A DNA stretch of 64,000 nt from CAVPFA01 sp963703655 (GCA_963703655.1 CAVPFA010000006.1:1-64000), one strand, 5' to 3'; positions 18,203-29,787 are shown, counted from the first letter of the stretch. The notes: generated by a model not told the origin, from the letters alone. Numbers and translations are program-made.

Positions 18203-19374
18203 GCGGCGGGACGATCAGCCCCGCTTCTGCCAGTGCCCGTGGCCGTGCTCGTGCCCATGCCCGTTGGGGGGTAGCGTTCCCGGCGCTTCGGGCGTCCGCG
18301 TTGCCCTTCATCGTGTCGAGGGCCATTGTCCTGCTCGCGCTCGGCGTCGCCCGGCTTGCCGCCCGTGACTTCCATCTGGGCGCGGCGGCGCGCGCCGCCA
18401 GCCAGTCCGGGTTGCTCGGCTGGGATGCGAGCTGGTACGAGCAGATCACCGCCCGTGGCTACGCGGGGCTGGGTGACGGGGCGTTGCGTTTCTTCCCGTT
18501 GATGCCCGTGTTGGCGAGGTCTCTGCGCACGTTGCCCGGCATGACAGCTGGGCTCTCGCTCGTCATCGAGGCGAACTTGTTCAGCTTGGCGGCCTTCGCC
18601 CTGCTCTACCGACTCGTCAAGTTCGAGCTGGGCGACGAGGCGTGCGCGCGCCGGGCCGTGTGGCTGCTCGCCCTCGCGCCGCCCGCCTTCGTGCTCGTGA
18701 TGGGTTACTCCGAGCCCCTACTGCTGTTGACCTCTCTCGTCGCCTTCTTGAGCTTCCGGGAGCGCCGCTACGGGCTGGGTGTCTCCGCGGCTTTTCTCGC
18801 CGGGCTCAGCCGGCCGATCGGGATGCTGCTCGCGATTCCTGCGGCGATCGAAGTCGCCGCCAATTGGCACTCGGTGAGCCGCCGCGAACGCGTGGCAGGG
18901 GTCGCCACTGTGCTGGCTGCCCCGGCCGGCGCGGCCGCGTACCTCGGTTGGGCTCAGGTGACCGTCGGGAGGTTCCTCCTGCCGCTCCGCGAGCAGCTCT
19001 CGGCATCGCGCCGGGGCACGATCGCGGACCCGTTCGTCGCCTTTGCACGAGCGGTGGACGATCTTTGGACCGGGAGTCACCTCGGAACGGGCGAGCACGC
19101 TCCATGGGTGGTGCTGTTCGTGGTCCTGACGGCGTTCATCCTCTGGAAGCTCCCAGCCGCCTATGGCTGGTACGCGCTGGCCACCCTCGTCGTCGCGCTC
19201 ACGGCCACCAACCTCGCCTCGTTCGAGCGATACGGTCTCGGGTGCTTTCCCTTCGCAATCGCCGCGGCGATGCTCACGAAGAACCGGAACGTCTATCGGG
19301 CCGTCATCGGGTTGTCGGGGTCGCTCCTCCTCATGTTCGCGATTCTCGCCTTCCTCGGTGTGTATGTGCCGTGA
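18199..19374 (+). CDS. PIG-V-like mannosyltransferase-family membrane protein
   Basis: 391 residues with many membrane segments. The lumen-side motif GWDASWYEQITARGY matches the W-D-x-x-x-Y region of GPI mannosyltransferase II (PIG-V) and its actinobacterial relatives. ALRFFPLMP and GYSEPLLLL are further family signatures. It presumably uses polyprenyl-phosphate mannose or a similar donor. Its GTG start overlaps the stop of the GT39-like gene, which points to one glycosylation operon. The acceptor is unknown; lipoglycan or protein mannosylation are both possible. Confidence 0.8.
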   Translation: MSGGTISPASASARGRARAHARWGVAFPALRASALPFIVSRAIVLLALGVARLAARDFHLGAAARAASQSGLLGWDASWYEQITARGYAGLGDGALRFFPLMPVLARSLRTLPGMTAGLSLVIEANLFSLAAFALLYRLVKFELGDEACARRAVWLLALAPPAFVLVMGYSEPLLLLTSLVAFLSFRERRYGLGVSAAFLAGLSRPIGMLLAIPAAIEVAANWHSVSRRERVAGVATVLAAPAGAAAYLGWAQVTVGRFLLPLREQLSASRRGTIADPFVAFARAVDDLWTGSHLGTGEHAPWVVLFVVLTAFILWKLPAAYGWYALATLVVALTATNLASFERYGLGCFPFAIAAAMLTKNRNVYRAVIGLSGSLLLMFAILAFLGVYVP

Positions 19375-19435
19375 GGCGCCGCGCGGCGACGCGACGTCCA
19401 ACCAGATCGGCCAGCCGTCGTGGGATGATGGCGCC

Positions 19436-21070
19436 ATGAGGGTGCCGGCGGGCGAGTCGAGCGCTGACGGGCTCGGCCGGGACACTGGCGGCGGCCCCGG
19501 TAAGCACCGTGACGAGCTCGGCCGGGAGACCGGCGGCCTCGGAGAGCACGGCGACGGCCCCGGCTCGGTCGTCGTGGTGGGAGCAGGCCCGGCGGGACTG
19601 ACCGCCGCGTACCAGCTCGCGAAGCGGGGCGCTACGTGCACGGTCTTCGAGATGGACACTGTCGTCGGCGGGATCTCCCGCACCGTGGAGCGGGAGGGAT
19701 GGCGGTTCGACCTCGGGGGGCACCGCTTCTTCACGAAGGTGCCGGAGGTCGAGGACTTGTGGCACGAGATCCTCGGTCCGCAGGACTTCCTCGTCAGGCC
19801 CCGGCTGAGCCGGATCTACTACGACGGGACCTACTTCGACTACCCGATCCGGCTCGACAACGCGCTCTCGGGCCTCGGGCTGGTGGAGTCGATCCGGTGC
19901 GGCCTTTCGTTTCTCTGGGTCCGTGTGCACCCTCCGAAGGACCTCGGCACGTTCGAGAGCTGGACGGCGCGGGCTTTCGGCTGGCGCCTGTACCGGCGAT
20001 TCTTCAAGACCTACACCGAGAAGGTCTGGGGGATGCCGGCGACCGACATCAAGGCGGACTGGGCGGCCCAACGCATCAAGAGCCTGACTCTCGGGAACGC
20101 GATCGCGAACGCCCTCGCGCCGAAACGCGACAGGAGGCGCATCACCTCGCTCATCGAGGAGTTCCACTATCCGCGCCTCGGCCCCGGAATGATGTGGGAA
20201 CGTGCACGCGAGCTCGTCGAGGCTCAAGGCTCCAAGGTGCTGTTCGGAACCAGGCTCGAATCGATCCGCCTGTCGGGCGGCCGGGCGGTGACCGCGGTGA
20301 GCGCGGCGAGCGAGGCCGGCGAGTCGACCGCGACCACCGAGTGGCCCTTCGACCACCTGATCTCGTCGATGCCGCTCGGCGAGCTCGTGCATGCGATGGA
20401 TCCGCCGGCACCCGAGACCGTCCGGGAAGCGGCCCGGGGCTTGCGCTATCGGGACTTTCTCACCGTCGCCCTGGTACTGCCGGCCGACCGAGGGTTCCCG
20501 GACAACTGGATCTATGTGCACTCGGACAAGGTTCGCGTGGGACGAGTACAGAATTTCGGTTCCTGGTCCCCCGAGCTCGTGAAGGACGGGCGGACCTGTC
20601 TCGGGCTGGAGTACTTCGTCTTCGAGGGTGATGACCTGTGGTCTATGGGCGACGACGACCTCGTGGCTCTCGGCAGCCGGGAGTTGGCCACGCTCGGCCT
20701 GGTACAGGCCGGCGAGATCGAGAAGGGCTACGTGGTCAGGATGCCCAAGGCCTACCCGGTCTACGACGAGGGCTACGACCTCAGGGTGCAGGCGATCCGG
20801 GACTGGCTGGCGCTCGAGGCTCCGAATGTCCATCCCGTCGGTCGCAACGGCATGCACCGTTACAACAACCAGGACCACTCGATGATGACCGCGATGCTGA
20901 CGGTCGAGGGCCTCTACGGGGAGCAGTTCGACACGTGGCGCGTGAACGTGGAGTCGGACTACCACGAGGAGCAGGTGGGCCGGCACGCCGGCGGGCCGGC
21001 GCCCGGTGGGCCCGGGCCCGACGCCGTCGGAACCGGACGATCCGCGCCCGTTCTGCCGGCTCGGTCATGA
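19436..21070 (+). CDS. FAD-dependent oxidoreductase, UDP-galactopyranose-mutase/amine-oxidase-like
   Basis: The ATG at 19436 gives about 544 residues. After a low-complexity Gly-rich N-terminus comes an FAD-binding Rossmann motif (VVVGAGPAGLTAAYQLAKRG), then GGHRFFTKVPEVEDLW. This is typical of a group of actinobacterial NAD(P)-binding proteins related to UDP-galactopyranose mutase and protoporphyrinogen oxidase. The conserved C-terminal segment GRNGMHRYNNQDHSM is present. Neighbouring glycosyltransferases suggest a role in envelope polysaccharide precursors, but the exact reaction is inference. The C-terminal 30 residues are Gly/Pro-rich. It overlaps the next gene by ATGA. Confidence 0.8.
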   Translation: MRVPAGESSADGLGRDTGGGPGKHRDELGRETGGLGEHGDGPGSVVVVGAGPAGLTAAYQLAKRGATCTVFEMDTVVGGISRTVEREGWRFDLGGHRFFTKVPEVEDLWHEILGPQDFLVRPRLSRIYYDGTYFDYPIRLDNALSGLGLVESIRCGLSFLWVRVHPPKDLGTFESWTARAFGWRLYRRFFKTYTEKVWGMPATDIKADWAAQRIKSLTLGNAIANALAPKRDRRRITSLIEEFHYPRLGPGMMWERARELVEAQGSKVLFGTRLESIRLSGGRAVTAVSAASEAGESTATTEWPFDHLISSMPLGELVHAMDPPAPETVREAARGLRYRDFLTVALVLPADRGFPDNWIYVHSDKVRVGRVQNFGSWSPELVKDGRTCLGLEYFVFEGDDLWSMGDDDLVALGSRELATLGLVQAGEIEKGYVVRMPKAYPVYDEGYDLRVQAIRDWLALEAPNVHPVGRNGMHRYNNQDHSMMTAMLTVEGLYGEQFDTWRVNVESDYHEEQVGRHAGGPAPGGPGPDAVGTGRSAPVLPARS

Positions 21071-22320
21071 GCGACCCTGCCAAAGCCGAACCCGCGGCGA
21101 GCTTGCCGGCGCCCGCTTCAGTCGCCGAGCTGGCGGAGCTCGCCCGCGGCGCCGGCCTGCGACGCGTGGCCATCCTCGCCTGGCGCGACATCGACGACCC
21201 GGAGGCGGGCGGATCCGAGCTGCATGCGCACGAGGTCGCCACCCGATGGGCGACCGCGGGGATCGACGTGGTCGTCAGGACGTCTTCGGTGGCGGGCCGG
21301 GCGGTGCTCGTCGAGCGAGAGGGATACCGGGTAGTCCGGCGGTCCGGTCGCTACGCAGTGTTCGTGACAGGTCCTATGGAGCTCACAGCAGGTCGTCTCG
21401 GACCGCTCGACGGGCTCGTCGAGGTCTGGAACGGCATGCCGTTCCTGAGCCCGCTCTGGTGCCGGCTGCCGAGGGTCGTCTTCCTTCACCACGTGCACGG
21501 CGAGATGTGGCCGATGACGCTGCCCTCGCCGCTCGCAGAGGCCGGCAACCTGCTCGAGTCCCGCCTCGCCCCCCCGCTCTACCGCAGGTCGCGGATCGTG
21601 ACTCTTTCCGAGTCGTCCCGCGAGGAGATCGTGAGGCTTCCGGGAGTGCGCAGCGGACCATGTCAGCGTCGTGCCACCGGGAATCGGCCGGTGTTACTCG
21701 CCCGGCGGTTCACGGGCCGACCGGCCGCTCGTGGTGGCCGTCGGTCGTCTCGTGCCCGTCAAGAACTTTCGAAGGCTGATCGAGATCCTGGCGCGTGTCC
21801 ACGAGCGGATCCCTTCCCTCGAGACCGTCATCGTCGGCGAAGGATCGGAGCGGTCGAGCCTCGAGGCGAGGCTGCGGGAGCTTGGCGCGGACGGCTACGT
21901 GAGCCTCCCCGGCCGGGTGGGCCCGGACGAGCTCGTCGACTTGTACCGCCGAGCGTGGGTCGTAGCGTCGACGTCGACGCGCGAAGGATGGGGCTTGACC
22001 GTGAGCGAGGCTGCGGCCTGCGAGACGACGGCGGTCGCCACGCGGATCCCCGGACACGTCGACGCGATCGACCACGGCATCACGGGCATGCTGGGCGATC
22101 GGGACGAGGACCTCGAACACCAGCTCGAAACGGTCCTCCGTGATCCGATGCTCCGGCGCCGGCTTGGCGCGCGGCGGCGGAGCGCGCCGTCCCGCTCACG
22201 TGGGAGGCGACGGCGCGTGGGACCCTGGCGGCGCTTGTCGCCGACGCCCGCCCGGGCGGCGGCGGTACCGTCGTGCGACCTGTACAGCCTCGTCGGTCGC
22301 GAGCGCGACGACTCCGATGA
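21067..22320 (+). pseudogene. Glycosyltransferase family 4, with two frameshifts
   Basis: The ATG at 21067 opens a GT-B protein. The N-terminal part shows RRVAILAWRDIDDPEAGGSE and VFLHHVHGEMWP, and the C-terminal part has VAVGRLVPVKNFRRLIEIL, VIVGEGSERSSLE and STREGWGLTVSEAAACET with the E-x7-E pattern of family 4. The parts are in different frames. One extra base near 21655 and one missing base near 22170 must be corrected to give a continuous protein of about 417 residues ending at 22320. It overlaps the end of the convergent AftD-like gene by about 125 bp. A sequencing error is possible for both indels. The likely substrate is a lipid-linked envelope sugar. Confidence 0.75.
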
Positions 22321-25300
22321 ACGCCAGGATTCCCGCGGTCTCGAAGTTCTGCGGCCACGATCCACCGGCCGGGTAGCGATGCAGAAGCTGATCGACGACG
22401 GTGACCGCGCCTGCCGCGACGATGCATCCGACCGCCGAAAGACTGAGCAACGGCCGCGCACGTGACCACCGGAGCGCCGCGAACGCGGCGATCGCGGTCG
22501 CGGCGGCGATCGAAGGCGCCCAACCCGGCGGCAGGACCGCAACCGCGACGGCTCCGCACACGGCGGCTAAAAGCAGGCAGCTGGGCAGCCCCGGCGGAGA
22601 CCCACCGCCGCTGAACGGCGATCCCAGGACCGGCGACGCATCGGTGACAGCGGTGACATCGGTGACGGCGGTGACGGCGGTGCGGCTCGGCGGCCGGCTC
22701 GTCGCCCCCATCGCCCCGAACGACCGGGTCGTGGACGCCCACGATCACGACAGCGCCGCCGGCCGACACCTTTGCACGACGCTCCGTCCAGTGAGCTCTG
22801 CGTGGCCGCCGGCGCCGAATTGCGCCGGCCGGCACGACACCGAGCAAAACGCAGATCGCCAGTGTTGCGCCGGAGACGATGACCGCGGGTGTGACCGTTT
22901 GTTGCGGCGCGAACCGGAGCGTCACGGTGAACGTGCCGCCCCGCGGCGGGGTGACGTACCAGCCGTTCGCGTACCCGTCGATCAGGTGAGGTGCCCCGAG
23001 CGAGTGCCCGCCGGGTCCGCTGGCCTCCCATCCGGCGTCCAAGCTCTCACCGAGGACGAGCCAGAACGGCCGCACTGCCCCAGAAACGGCGAGCTTTGCC
23101 GACGTCGCCGTCGATCCGAGGACCCGGACCGACGGCGCCGCCAGAGGCGACGTCCTCGGGGTGCCGATCGTCCCCGGCGCCGGCGGGGCATCGCCGTTCG
23201 CGAGCGGCGGGAGGGCCGCTCCGCCGGGAGCGGAGTCGAGCACGAGCCGGTCCAGGTTCCAGCCCGTGAGCTTGCCCCACGTTGCGACGATCGTGTGGGT
23301 CCCGGCTCCGAGATGAACTCCCTTCGCGTCCGGTCCACATCCTGCAACTGTCAAACCCTGAAGCTTCTCCGCAGCCCCGACGGTGCCCGAGACCCGCAGC
23401 CACACCGGTCGGCCGTCGATGCGCAACAGGTTGGGAGTGCAGACCGACGGGATTCTGGCGCCCGCAGGCTCGGGCGTGAAGCGGACACCGGGGAGACCGA
23501 TCTCGGCGATCCCGACCGGAGTGGTGATCGGCCGCTGCGAGTACCAGTTGATGGTGCTGACCGTCCGTACCGCCTTGATCGTGAACCTGATGGTGCTTCC
23601 CGAGAGCTTCGGGAAGCTGAGCGGGACGCTCACCACCGCGTCGACGGCTTTGCGGTCGCGGATCGGCGGCACGGAGACGAGATCGCTTTGGCCCGTATTG
23701 GTGGTGATCCGGATCCTGGTTGGGACCGAGTGACGCCCGTCGGCGATGACCTTCAGGTCCAGGTGGTCGAACGTGACGCTGTGGGTGAGCGATGCCTGCA
23801 GCCAGGCGCCGATTTGCGCCGGGCCGTCGAAGCCGGGGCTCCAGAAGGTCTTCGGATCGTCGTCGAACACGAATACCGCGCGGGCGTCGAGGTCGCCCGG
23901 CAGCCTCTCGTTGGAGCCGATCACGGCGCCGCCGAATGCGTCCGGGCCACCGAGAAGCGAATCGATCACGTTGTCCGGGATGAGCGCCGAGACACGTGCC
24001 GTTCCTCCGAGCGAGAAGGACCGGCCGGCCGGCAACCAGAACGTCCGGTTCATCGCGAGCTCCGGGTCCGAGCGGGGGGGGATCGGTGACACACGGTCGC
24101 GCGTCATGACAAGGGTGAGACGGTGCGAGAGGGACGACGCTCCCAGCGCCCGAAGCAGATCCGAAGGCAGCTCGATCGTCTCGGCGACCTGCACGCCCGG
24201 GATGCGCACCTCGGAGAAACCGACCCCGGACGCGCCGGTCATCGACTGACGCCCGGACCACGTGGTGCCGTCGATCGTGATCCGAAGAGTCGTGAAGGTG
24301 CGTCGCGGGAACCGGATCGTCTGACCGCCGGTGTCCCGGGAGCTGCGGGACAAGCTGGCGTGGATCGCGTGGGCACCGTCGAACGTGATTGTCACACGGG
24401 TGATCCACCGGTTGACCGACGTGCCCAGCACCTGCACCAGATTGAGGTGATCTGTCGTGACCGGGTCGTCGAGGCGGATCTGGAGCCAGTTGCCGGCGGC
24501 CTCGGAGAACGCGGCCACGCTCCAAGCCGTCTGCGGGTTCGCGTCGAAGGCTTCCGCCGCCCGGTCCTCGGGCGTGAAGCCGACCGGGTTGCCATAGGCC
24601 GAAGCGGTGACATACCGGGCTTTGGTGTAAGCAGCCACGCTTTGTCCGTCGGGGCTGACGTGCGCGAAGAGCGGGAGCGCGACGGCTGTCGGATCCGGCG
24701 TGGAAGGCTCGGGCACGGCCGGGAGCGTCTCGCCGATGTTGTCGTTGACGCTCGACCAGCGCTCGAGAACCTTGCGGTTCGTGTCGGTGATCAACAGCTG
24801 TGCGTTGGGTGTGACTACCTCGCGGAGCAGCTTCGTGTCGCCGTCCAGCGTTCCCGCGTAGAAGATCGTCGGGTTGCCGGCGAGAAGGCCGGCGCCGGCG
24901 GCTGCGACGACGCCGGCCCCGTTGCCGTCGATCACGAGCGGGGCGGTCGCCGGCTCCGCCCGGTAGATCGGCCGGGGGCCAGAGACCGGGAATACCGCGA
25001 CCGGCGACGGCCAGGCAGCGTTCGCGGACAGCGCCAACGCCTCCTCGTCGAGAAGTCCGAACTGTGGCGGGGGGATGTTCGGTACGGCCTCGCCGAACGT
25101 CACCGGCTCGCCGATTCCAGGCGGAGGTGGGTCGAACAGCGCCCAGGTCTCCTGCGGCCGCGGCGTGTTGTAGCGCCAGTAAGCGAGGTCCGACTGCAGG
25201 ACCACGTCGCCGGCGCTCAAGAGACGGGCGATCGGCGCGAGCGTCGAGGGCTCGTACGTGCCCTGCTGGAGTGTCAGGTCGAAGGCTTGGAGGAGATCTG

Positions 25301-26813
25301 TTGTCGGATACGAGCCTTGGATCGTCTGCTCGCGGAGGACCTCTGGCCTGGTCATGATGCCGGGCCAGATGGGGTCGATCAGATTGCCCCAGTCGTAGTC
25401 GGCGAAGTCGTCGCCGGGCTCGATGAGCACTCGCGTGGCGTCGCCTTGGGCATCGAGGTAGCGGGCAGCCTGGGCGTAGTACGACGGGATCTTCTCGGGC
25501 CGTTGGAAGCTCTGCGCGACGGCGTCTCCCTCGAGAAACGGAGCGCTGTTGGCCACGACGACCGCCGCCAACGCGCAGGCGGCGGCCAGGCCGGCGCGGG
25601 GGATCCGCGACCAGACCGCAGTCGCGCCGACGCCCAGCAGGGTGGAGAAACCGAGCACGACGAGCGGCGTCGCGCGGTCGCTCGAGCGCAGTGCCAGGCC
25701 AGCCGACGAGCCGGTCATGAACGCCTTCAGCCCCCGCCCGACGAGCGACGGATCACCGTAGGGGTGCATCCCAACCGCGAGCACCACCCCGACGAGAATC
25801 AAGAGGACGAAGAAGCCCTTTGCGCGCCAACGCGAGAAGATGGCGCCGGCTGCCCCCAGCGCCGGCACGGCAAAGCTCGTGACGAGGAGCCAGGCGCGCT
25901 CCTCGAGCTTGACGGCCGCCTGCAGCCAGGGCCCCAGTCGGTCGCTCCCGTAGAAGTACCAGTAGCCGAGACCGCGTACCACCTCGGATGCGAGCGAGGT
26001 CCCTGCGATCGCCGGGAGCGTCTCGGTGTACCGAAGGACGTTGACCCCGTAGGCCCCTTCGACGCGAAGCCCGGCGATCCAGAACAGCGACACCCCTACG
26101 GAGAGCACGCTCATCTTCACCGCCGCCCCGAAAGCCGCGCGCGCTGGCGCCTCGCGCAAGACCAGGACGCCGTAGAAGAGCCACGCCAGGGGAGCGAGGC
26201 CGACATAGATCAGGGAGGTCGCATTCGTCGCTCCGACGAGCGCGACGACGAGCCCGAACAGCGCCGGGTAGCGCCACCCGCCGCGGCGCACCGCCAGAAC
26301 GGCGAAGGCGACCAGCCAGCCGAGCCCCGACCAGGGCAGGAGGATCGCCGAGATTCTCTCGATGTACTGGAGGAAATACGGGCTGAGCTCGTAGGCCAAG
26401 CCGGCGACCACCGCGCCCGGGCCGTTCAGGTCGAGGGTTCTCGCCAGGTAGCGGACACCGGCGCCGGCCGCGAACAACAACGAGCCCATCCAGAGCCGCT
26501 GGGCTATCCACACGGGGACGTCGAGCTGTGCGAACAGCCAGTAGAAGGGCCCCTGCGGGAACAGGTAGCCGATGTTCTGATGGGTCACGGTCCCGGCTGT
26601 CACCGACGGGTCCCACATCGACATCGCCTGGCTGATGAGCCGGCCCGGGTCGAGGTAGAGATACTGCTTGGTGTCGGCGGCGACGACCCCGGGCTTGGTG
26701 AGCAGCAGCGGGACGTAGGCGAACCCGGCCAGCAGGACGTGCTCGAGGGCTCCGGTCACGGCGACGCGGGACCTGCTCGCTGGAGGCACGGCCCGGTTAG
26801 TGTAGGCGCCCAT
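22196..26813 (-). CDS. AftD-like alpha-(1->3)-arabinofuranosyltransferase (DUF3367), C-terminal frameshift
   Basis: A giant GT-C membrane protein of about 1,540 residues. The N-terminal membrane domain has LLLTKPGVVAADTKQYLYLD and NIGYLFPQGPFYW, the DUF3367 hallmark. The large outer part holds at least two discoidin-like carbohydrate-binding segments (AEAFDANPQTAWSV; VFVFDDDPKTFWSPGFDG). After a membrane helix near residue 1340 the frame turns into Arg/His-rich nonsense. A second frame (22711 to 22196) encodes further membrane helices ending RRYRRRPGGRRR, so one indel near 22700-22800 must be corrected. In mycobacteria AftD extends arabinan of arabinogalactan and lipoarabinomannan. It is divergent from coaE and overlaps the convergent GT4 gene. 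Confidence 0.85.
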
Positions 26814-26875
26814 GTCGCGGCCCGGCGAGCGGTGCGAGGCGCAGGCCGGAGCCGGTTCCGTGCCCGAGGCGTGAC

Positions 26876-27525
26876 GTGATCGTCATCGGCCTGACAGGCG
26901 GGATCGGTTCGGGGAAGTCGACGGTCGGAGCTCGGCTCGTCGAGCGGGGAGCGGTGCTCATCGACGCTGATACGGTGGCTCGCGAGGTGGTCGAGCCCGG
27001 GCGGCCGGCGTACGCGAAGGTGGTGGAGCGTTTCGGCGACGAGGTCGTCGCACCGGACGGGACCCTCGACCGCTCAGCGATCGCCGCCATCGTCTTCAAG
27101 GACGCCGAAGCGCTCGGCGACCTCAACGCGATCGTCCATCCGGAAGTCGCAGCCGAGATCGCAGCCCGCCTCGCAGCGGACGCACGCGGCGATCGAGTCG
27201 TCGTGCTCGACATCCCCTTGCTGGTCGAGGGCGGAACCTCGGATCCCTACGGCCTCGCAGGTGTGCTCGTAGTGGACACGCCGGTCGACGTCGCGCTGGA
27301 ACGGCTCGTGAGCATGCGGAAGATGGACCGATCCGAGGCCGAGGCGCGGATCGCCAGCCAGGCCAGCCGGGAGGAGCGCATCCGCCGGGCGGACTTCGTG
27401 ATCATGAACATGGGCACCCTGGACGAGCTCGACGAGATGGTCGCCGCGCGTGGGCGTGGATCGAGGGCCTGCGTACAGCGGCCGACTCCGCGGCCGGACC
27501 CCAGGGGGGCAACGGCGGTACTTGA
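26876..27525 (+). CDS. coaE: Dephospho-CoA kinase, frameshift near the C-terminus
   Basis: The protein opens with the P-loop IGLTGGIGSGKST, followed by DADTVAREVVEPG, the HPEV segment and LDIPLLVEGG, all diagnostic for CoaE. CoaE phosphorylates dephospho-CoA in the last step of coenzyme A synthesis. Near 27443-27450 one base seems missing. In the annotated frame the tail becomes Arg-rich and runs to 27637, while the corrected frame gives ARAWAWIEGL and stops at 27525, about 215 residues and normal for the family. The start is GTG at 26876. It lies just upstream of uvrB, a common actinobacterial arrangement. Confidence 0.9.
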
Positions 27526-27599
27526 AGCTCCGGGATCCGTGCGTCGGGACAGACGCCGGCGACCGTTCGTAACCGGCTCGCCGGCGCGCAGCCTCTCGG

Positions 27600-27605
27600 T
27601 ACCAT
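27600..27605 (+). promoter_or_regulatory. Predicted -10 box for leaderless uvrB transcript
   Basis: TACCAT at 27600-27605 ends 6 nt before the GTG start of uvrB, with no ribosome-binding site between. It matches the TANNNT-N6-8-start arrangement seen for polA, the GT39-like gene and others here. Confidence 0.45.
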
Positions 27606-27611
27606 GCCGAT

Positions 27612-29709
27612 GTGCCTCCGTTCCGGGTCGTCTCTGACTTTCAGCCGGCCGGCGACCAGCCTGCGGCGATCGAGGCGCTGTCGCGCGGCATCGAGCGCGG
27701 CGACCGCTTCCAGACGCTGCTCGGGATCACCGGGAGCGGCAAGAGCGCGACGATCGCCTGGACGATCGAGAAGGTGCAGCGCCCGACCCTGGTGCTCGCT
27801 CCGAACAAGTCGCTGGCCGCCCAGCTGGCGGGCGAGTTGCGCGGAGTTCTTCCCCGAGAACCGGGTCGAGTACTTCGTCTCGTACTACGACTACTACCAG
27901 CCCGAGGCCTATCTTCCCTCGTCGGACACCTACATCGAGAAGGACTCGTCGATCAACGACGAGATCGACCGGCTGCAGACACTCGACGACGGCCAGCCTG
28001 CTCACCCGCCGAGACGTCATCGTCGTCGCCTCGGTCTCGTGCATCTACGGCCTCGGCTCTCCCGAGGAGTACCGGGACCAGATCCTGGTGCTCTCGCCCG
28101 GCGAGACACACGACCAGCGGTCGATGCTGTCGCGCCTGGTCGACGATGCACTACGAGCGCAACGACGCCAATCTCGTCCGGGGCACGCTTCCGGGTGCGG
28201 GGCGACACGATCGAGGTGCACCCCGCCTACGAGGAGTACGCGGTACGCATCGAGCTGTTCGGCGACGAGATCGAGCGGATCAGCCGTTTCGACGTCCTGA
28301 CCGGCGAGCTCCTCGGTGACCTCGACGAGCTGATCGATCTTTCCCGCCACCCACTACGTCGCCGGCGACGAGCGGATGCGCCGTGCCATCGCCGTCGATC
28401 GAGGTCGAGCTGGGCGAGCGCCTTCGCGAGCTGGACCAGGCCGGGCAAGCTGCTCGAAGCCCAACGGCTGCGGATGCGGACCGAGCACGACCTCGAGATG
28501 CTGGCGGAGGTCGGCAGCTGCAGTGGCATCGAGAACTACAGCCGTCACCTCGACGGGCGAGCACCGGGCGAGTCGCCGTACACGCTGCTCGACTACTTCC
28601 CCAAGGACTGGCTGCTCGTCGTCGACGAGAGCCACGTCACGGTGCCGCAGCTGCACGGCCAGTTCGCCGGCGACCGGTCCCGCAAGGACGTCCTCGTCGA
28701 GCACGGGTTCCGCCTGCCCTCGGCGAGGGACAACCGCCCGCTTCGTTTCGAGGAGCTCGAGGCGCGCATCAACCAGTGCATCTTCCTGTCGGCGACGCCG
28801 TCCGAGTACGAGATCTCGGTCTCGAGCCAGGTCGTCGAGCAGATCGTCCGCCCGACGGGCCTGGTCGACCCCGAGGTCGTCGTCAAGCCGACCAAGGGCC
28901 AGATCGACGATCTGATCGCGGAGATCAACACGACGATCGGTCGGGGCGAGCGCGTGCTCGTGACGACGCTGACGAAGAAGATGGCCGAGGACCTGACCGA
29001 CTACCTTCTCGAGACGGGGCTGAAGGTCCGTTACCTGCACTCGAACATCGACACCATCGAGCGGATCGAGATCGTCCGCGACCTGCGCCTGGGCGAATTC
29101 GACGTGCTCGTCGGGATCAACCTCCTCCGCGAGGGTCTCGACCTGCCCGAGGTGGCGCTCGTCGCGATCCTCGACGCCGACAAGGAGGGGTTCCTTCGCT
29201 CGAAGACCTCGCTGATCCAGACGATGGGCCGAGCCGCTCGGAACGTCTCTGGCCGGGTCATCCTCTACGCGGACGTGATCACGGACTCGATGCGAGGGGC
29301 AATCGCCGAGACGGAGCGTCGCCGGATCGTGCAGGTGGCGTACAACCGCGAGCACGGCATCGACCCTCAGACGATTCGCAAGGCCGTGACCGATCTCGTC
29401 GCGCAGTTCCGGAGCGCAGCGGGCGCGGGCGGCGACGGGTTCGGCGCCGGGGCTCCACTTCCCAGTCGTGCCGGGTCCGACAGATCGCGTCGGGCGGGCC
29501 GGCGTGCGGTCGAGCGCGCCGCCGAGCTGCTGGACGTGAGCGTGAGCGGGCGGGGTGGCGCTGAGCTTCCCGTCGACGAGCTCGGGAGGCTGATCGCGAC
29601 GCTCGAGGGGGAGATGAACGCTGCGGCCGCGGAGCTCCGTTTCGAGTATGCGGCGAGGCTGCGAGACGAGATCCGGTCGCTGCGCCGGGAGCTCAGGGAG
29701 GTCGGTTGA
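27612..29709 (+). pseudogene. uvrB: UvrB excinuclease subunit, interrupted by seven +1 frameshifts
   Basis: All UvrB landmarks are present once frames are joined: GITGSGKSATIAWTIE Walker A, VEYFVSYYDYYQPEAY, the beta-hairpin region (DTYIEKDSSINDEID), VVDESHVT, helicase motifs V and VI (REGLDLPEV, TMGRAARNV) and a C-terminal UVR motif (ELRFEYAARLRDEI). Between 27841 and 28445 seven single extra bases are needed to keep the frame, near 27843, 27977, 28145, 28188, 28336, 28392 and 28444. The last 1,260 bp have none. The corrected length is about 697 residues, normal for the family. UvrB loads with UvrA on damaged DNA and hands it to UvrC; all three genes are here. As written the gene could not make UvrB. 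Confidence 0.93.
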
Positions 29710-29787
29710 GCACAGCCGGTACGGTCGGTGCGCTGATCTCGGGGACGCCGGAAGCCGCTCTGCGCCCGGCCTCCGGTCGGTAGTCTC

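Noticed and set aside
24123..26879. Plus-strand open frame of 918 codons opposite the AftD-like gene
   Set aside because: Arg/Asp-rich without domains; it mirrors the true minus-strand gene.
27841..28445. Programmed +1 frameshifting as explanation for uvrB
   Set aside because: Seven shifts without a shared slippery sequence and none in the rest of the gene make sequence errors or decay much likelier.
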